Positions 34,196-35,403 of a stretch of DNA of 35,403 bases are shown in pieces; positions within the stretch are counted from its first letter, which is position 1; the number at the start of each line of letters is the position of its first letter. Location: contig JAOAFU010000127.1 of assembly GCA_026416115.1 (NCBI GenBank), positions 1-35,403 of the forward strand, written 5' to 3'. The notes below the pieces were generated by a model. The model was given only the letters and a program-made list of their open reading frames with translations. It had not been told where the DNA came from and ran no database searches. The DNA is from Bacteroidales bacterium. Its GTDB lineage: Bacteria; Bacteroidota; Bacteroidia; Bacteroidales; DTGW01. The position numbers were made by a program, and so were the translations under genes.

Positions 34196-34591
34196 ATGAA
34201 AAATCAGTTGGTCATTAATTCCAAAATTGAAGAATTAAGAAAAGTAGAAAAGTTTGTTGATGAAATTTCTTCTACTTGTAAGTTAAATTCAGAATTATAT
34301 GGAAATTTACTCATTGCTGTTTTAGAAGGAGCTAATAATGCTATAGTCCATGGAAATAAGCTTAAAGAAGAACTACCTGTAACATTAGAAGCTGAGTACG
34401 ATGATAAATTACTAAAAATTACAATTAAAGATTGTGGAAAAGGATTTGATTATAATAATGTACCAGATCCGACAGCACCCGAAAATATCGAGAATGTAAG
34501 TGGTCGTGGTATCTTCTTAATGAGAAAGCTATCTGACAATACTGAATTTTACGATAATGGATCAAAAGTTGTTCTGACTTTTAATTTATAA
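34196..34591 (+). CDS. RsbW-like histidine-kinase-fold ATPase (anti-sigma factor/serine kinase)
   Basis: 131 residues from ATG 34196, which has an AGGA just upstream; the in-frame TTG codons at 34184 and 34187 are poorer starts. It is a stand-alone GHKL ATPase domain: N-box ALLxG-type segment IAVLEGANNAIVHGNKLKEE, G1 box ITIKDCGKGFDYNNVPD and G2 box ISGRGIFLMRK-like sequence VSGRGIFLMRKLSDN. RsbW/SpoIIAB relatives bind sigma factors or antagonist proteins and phosphorylate the latter on serine. Partner-switching phosphatases for such proteins are SpoIIE-type, and a degenerate SpoIIE-like response regulator is encoded at 6915-8060. A functional tie is speculation. It is followed by ybeY after 2 bp. 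Confidence 0.87.
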   Translation: MKNQLVINSKIEELRKVEKFVDEISSTCKLNSELYGNLLIAVLEGANNAIVHGNKLKEELPVTLEAEYDDKLLKITIKDCGKGFDYNNVPDPTAPENIENVSGRGIFLMRKLSDNTEFYDNGSKVVLTFNL

Positions 34592-34593
34592 CA

Positions 34594-35022
34594 TTGGGAA
34601 TTCGTTTTCACTCAATTTATCCTAGTAATATACATTTTTCAAAAAGTAGATTCAATTTTACCCTTAATCAGCTTTTGAGATATGAAAAAAAGACACTGGG
34701 TGAAATCAGTGTAATTTTTTGCGATAATCGATATATACTTCAAATAAATATCGATTATTTGAAACATTATTATCCTACCGATGTTATTACTTTTGATTAT
34801 TCTTTTAATTCTGTAATTTCTGGAGATATATTTATTGGAGTTGATGTGGTAAAACAAAATGCAAAAAAGTATCATACAACTTTTCAGAATGAACTAATAA
34901 GGGTAATTTTGCATGGGATTTTACATTTATGTGGATATAAAGATAAAACTAATATCCAGAAGCAATTAATGCGTAAAAAAGAAAATTTTTATTTAAAGAT
35001 TTATACAGGTTATGCAAGGTAA
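34594..35022 (+). CDS. ybeY: endoribonuclease YbeY
   Basis: A 142-residue rRNA maturation and quality-control RNase. The start appears to be TTG 34594, just after the previous stop (TAA 34589-34591); no ATG is available near it. The metal site reads [17 protein letters not shown], i.e. H-x3-H with aspartate where most bacteria have the third histidine (HGxLHLxGYDH). As I recall, this is common in Bacteroidota, so it is probably functional. The typical YbeY stretch with VITFDYS and [14 protein letters not shown] precedes it. It overlaps mnmG by 11 bp. Confidence 0.9.
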   Translation: MGIRFHSIYPSNIHFSKSRFNFTLNQLLRYEKKTLGEISVIFCDNRYILQINIDYLKHYYPTDVITFDYSFNSVISGDIFIGVDVVKQNAKKYHTTFQNELIRVILHGILHLCGYKDKTNIQKQLMRKKENFYLKIYTGYAR

Positions 35023-35403
35023 TTTTTTTGATTACTACGATATAATTGTTGTGGGAGCTGGCCATGCAGGTTCAGAAGCGGCTGCTGCAGCAGCAAACAT
35101 GGGGGCAAAAGTCCTACTCATTACTATGGATATGACGAAAATTGCTCAAATGAGCTGTAATCCTGCAATGGGTGGTATAGCAAAAGGTCAAATTGTACGC
35201 GAGATCGATGCCCTAGGTGGTTATTCAGCAATTGTTACTGATCGTTCTATGATTCAGTTTCGAATGTTAAATAGGTCGAAAGGACCCGCTATGTGGTCTC
35301 CTAGGGCACAGTGTGATAGAATAAAATTTTCTCTTGAATGGAGAAAAATTTTGGAGTCTTTACCCAATCTATCTTTTTGGCAGGATACTGTAACCCGACT
35401 TAT
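35012..35403 (+). CDS. mnmG: tRNA uridine-5-carboxymethylaminomethyl modification enzyme MnmG (5' part)
   Basis: The first 130 codons only; the gene runs off the window end. Begins [20 protein letters not shown], with the GxGxxG FAD-binding loop, and continues [20 protein letters not shown] and [19 protein letters not shown], all diagnostic of MnmG (GidA). With MnmE it installs the cmnm5 group on wobble uridine of certain tRNAs. Starts 11 bp before the ybeY stop, so it is in the same operon. In many bacteria mnmG lies near the replication origin, which is of interest given the candidate origin at about 25.1 kb. Confidence 0.95.
   Translation, partial: MQGNFFDYYDIIVVGAGHAGSEAAAAAANMGAKVLLITMDMTKIAQMSCNPAMGGIAKGQIVREIDALGGYSAIVTDRSMIQFRMLNRSKGPAMWSPRAQCDRIKFSLEWRKILESLPNLSFWQDTVTRL

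Overview
The window reads as a chromosomal segment of a Bacteroidota bacterium, probably Bacteroidales-like. The DNA is AT-rich. Several genes are preceded by the phylum's TTTG / TAnnTTTG promoter elements instead of strong Shine-Dalgarno sites. Two secreted proteins end in type IX secretion (T9SS) type A sorting domains, and the T9SS component PorQ is encoded between them and the other envelope genes. I see no rRNA, tRNA, CRISPR array, insertion sequence or prophage. Nearly all genes are intact housekeeping or envelope genes.

Layout. 1-2997 (minus): a cut-off DUF2461 gene and two GT4 glycosyltransferases joined by ATGA stop/start overlaps. 3144-9146 (plus): flavin reductase-like protein, ArsR regulator, DNA polymerase I, a response regulator with an apparently dead SpoIIE/PP2C-like output domain, and a GH105 glycosidase, closed by a bidirectional terminator. 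9248-13493 (minus): a large T9SS-exported GH13 alpha-amylase-family enzyme and a T9SS-exported protein with two starch-binding-like repeats, separated by a strand-specific terminator; together a small alpha-glucan utilisation locus. 13767-16425 (minus): ispH, cmk and porQ. 16553-20940: a glycosyltransferase, a conserved hypothetical with highly-expressed-type codons, a GT2 glycosyltransferase and an HD-domain phosphohydrolase. 21269-24968: a UlaG-like metallo-hydrolase and lgt on plus, then rpiB, an Rrf2-type regulator and hemW on minus.

From 25360 onward almost everything is on plus: nadA-ruvB-osmC, (pheS on minus), a flippase, dut, a TPR protein, a short LolB/DUF4292-like lipoprotein, an EnvC-like degenerate M23 protein, an RsbW-like ATPase, ybeY and the start of mnmG. 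The 5' part of the window has mixed gene orientation (mostly minus) and its plus-strand genes look A/C-rich. The 3' part is almost all plus and looks G/T-rich. The switch falls on a 391-bp non-coding AT-rich gap (24969-25359) with divergent promoters at its two sides and DnaA-box-like words between them, so I raise it as a candidate replication origin.

The other points most worth a second look are the response regulator that kept a perfect receiver but lost most metal-binding aspartates of its SpoIIE/PP2C-like domain, and the unnamed 246-residue protein at 18054-18794. I do not see a clear-cut new defence or mobile system here.
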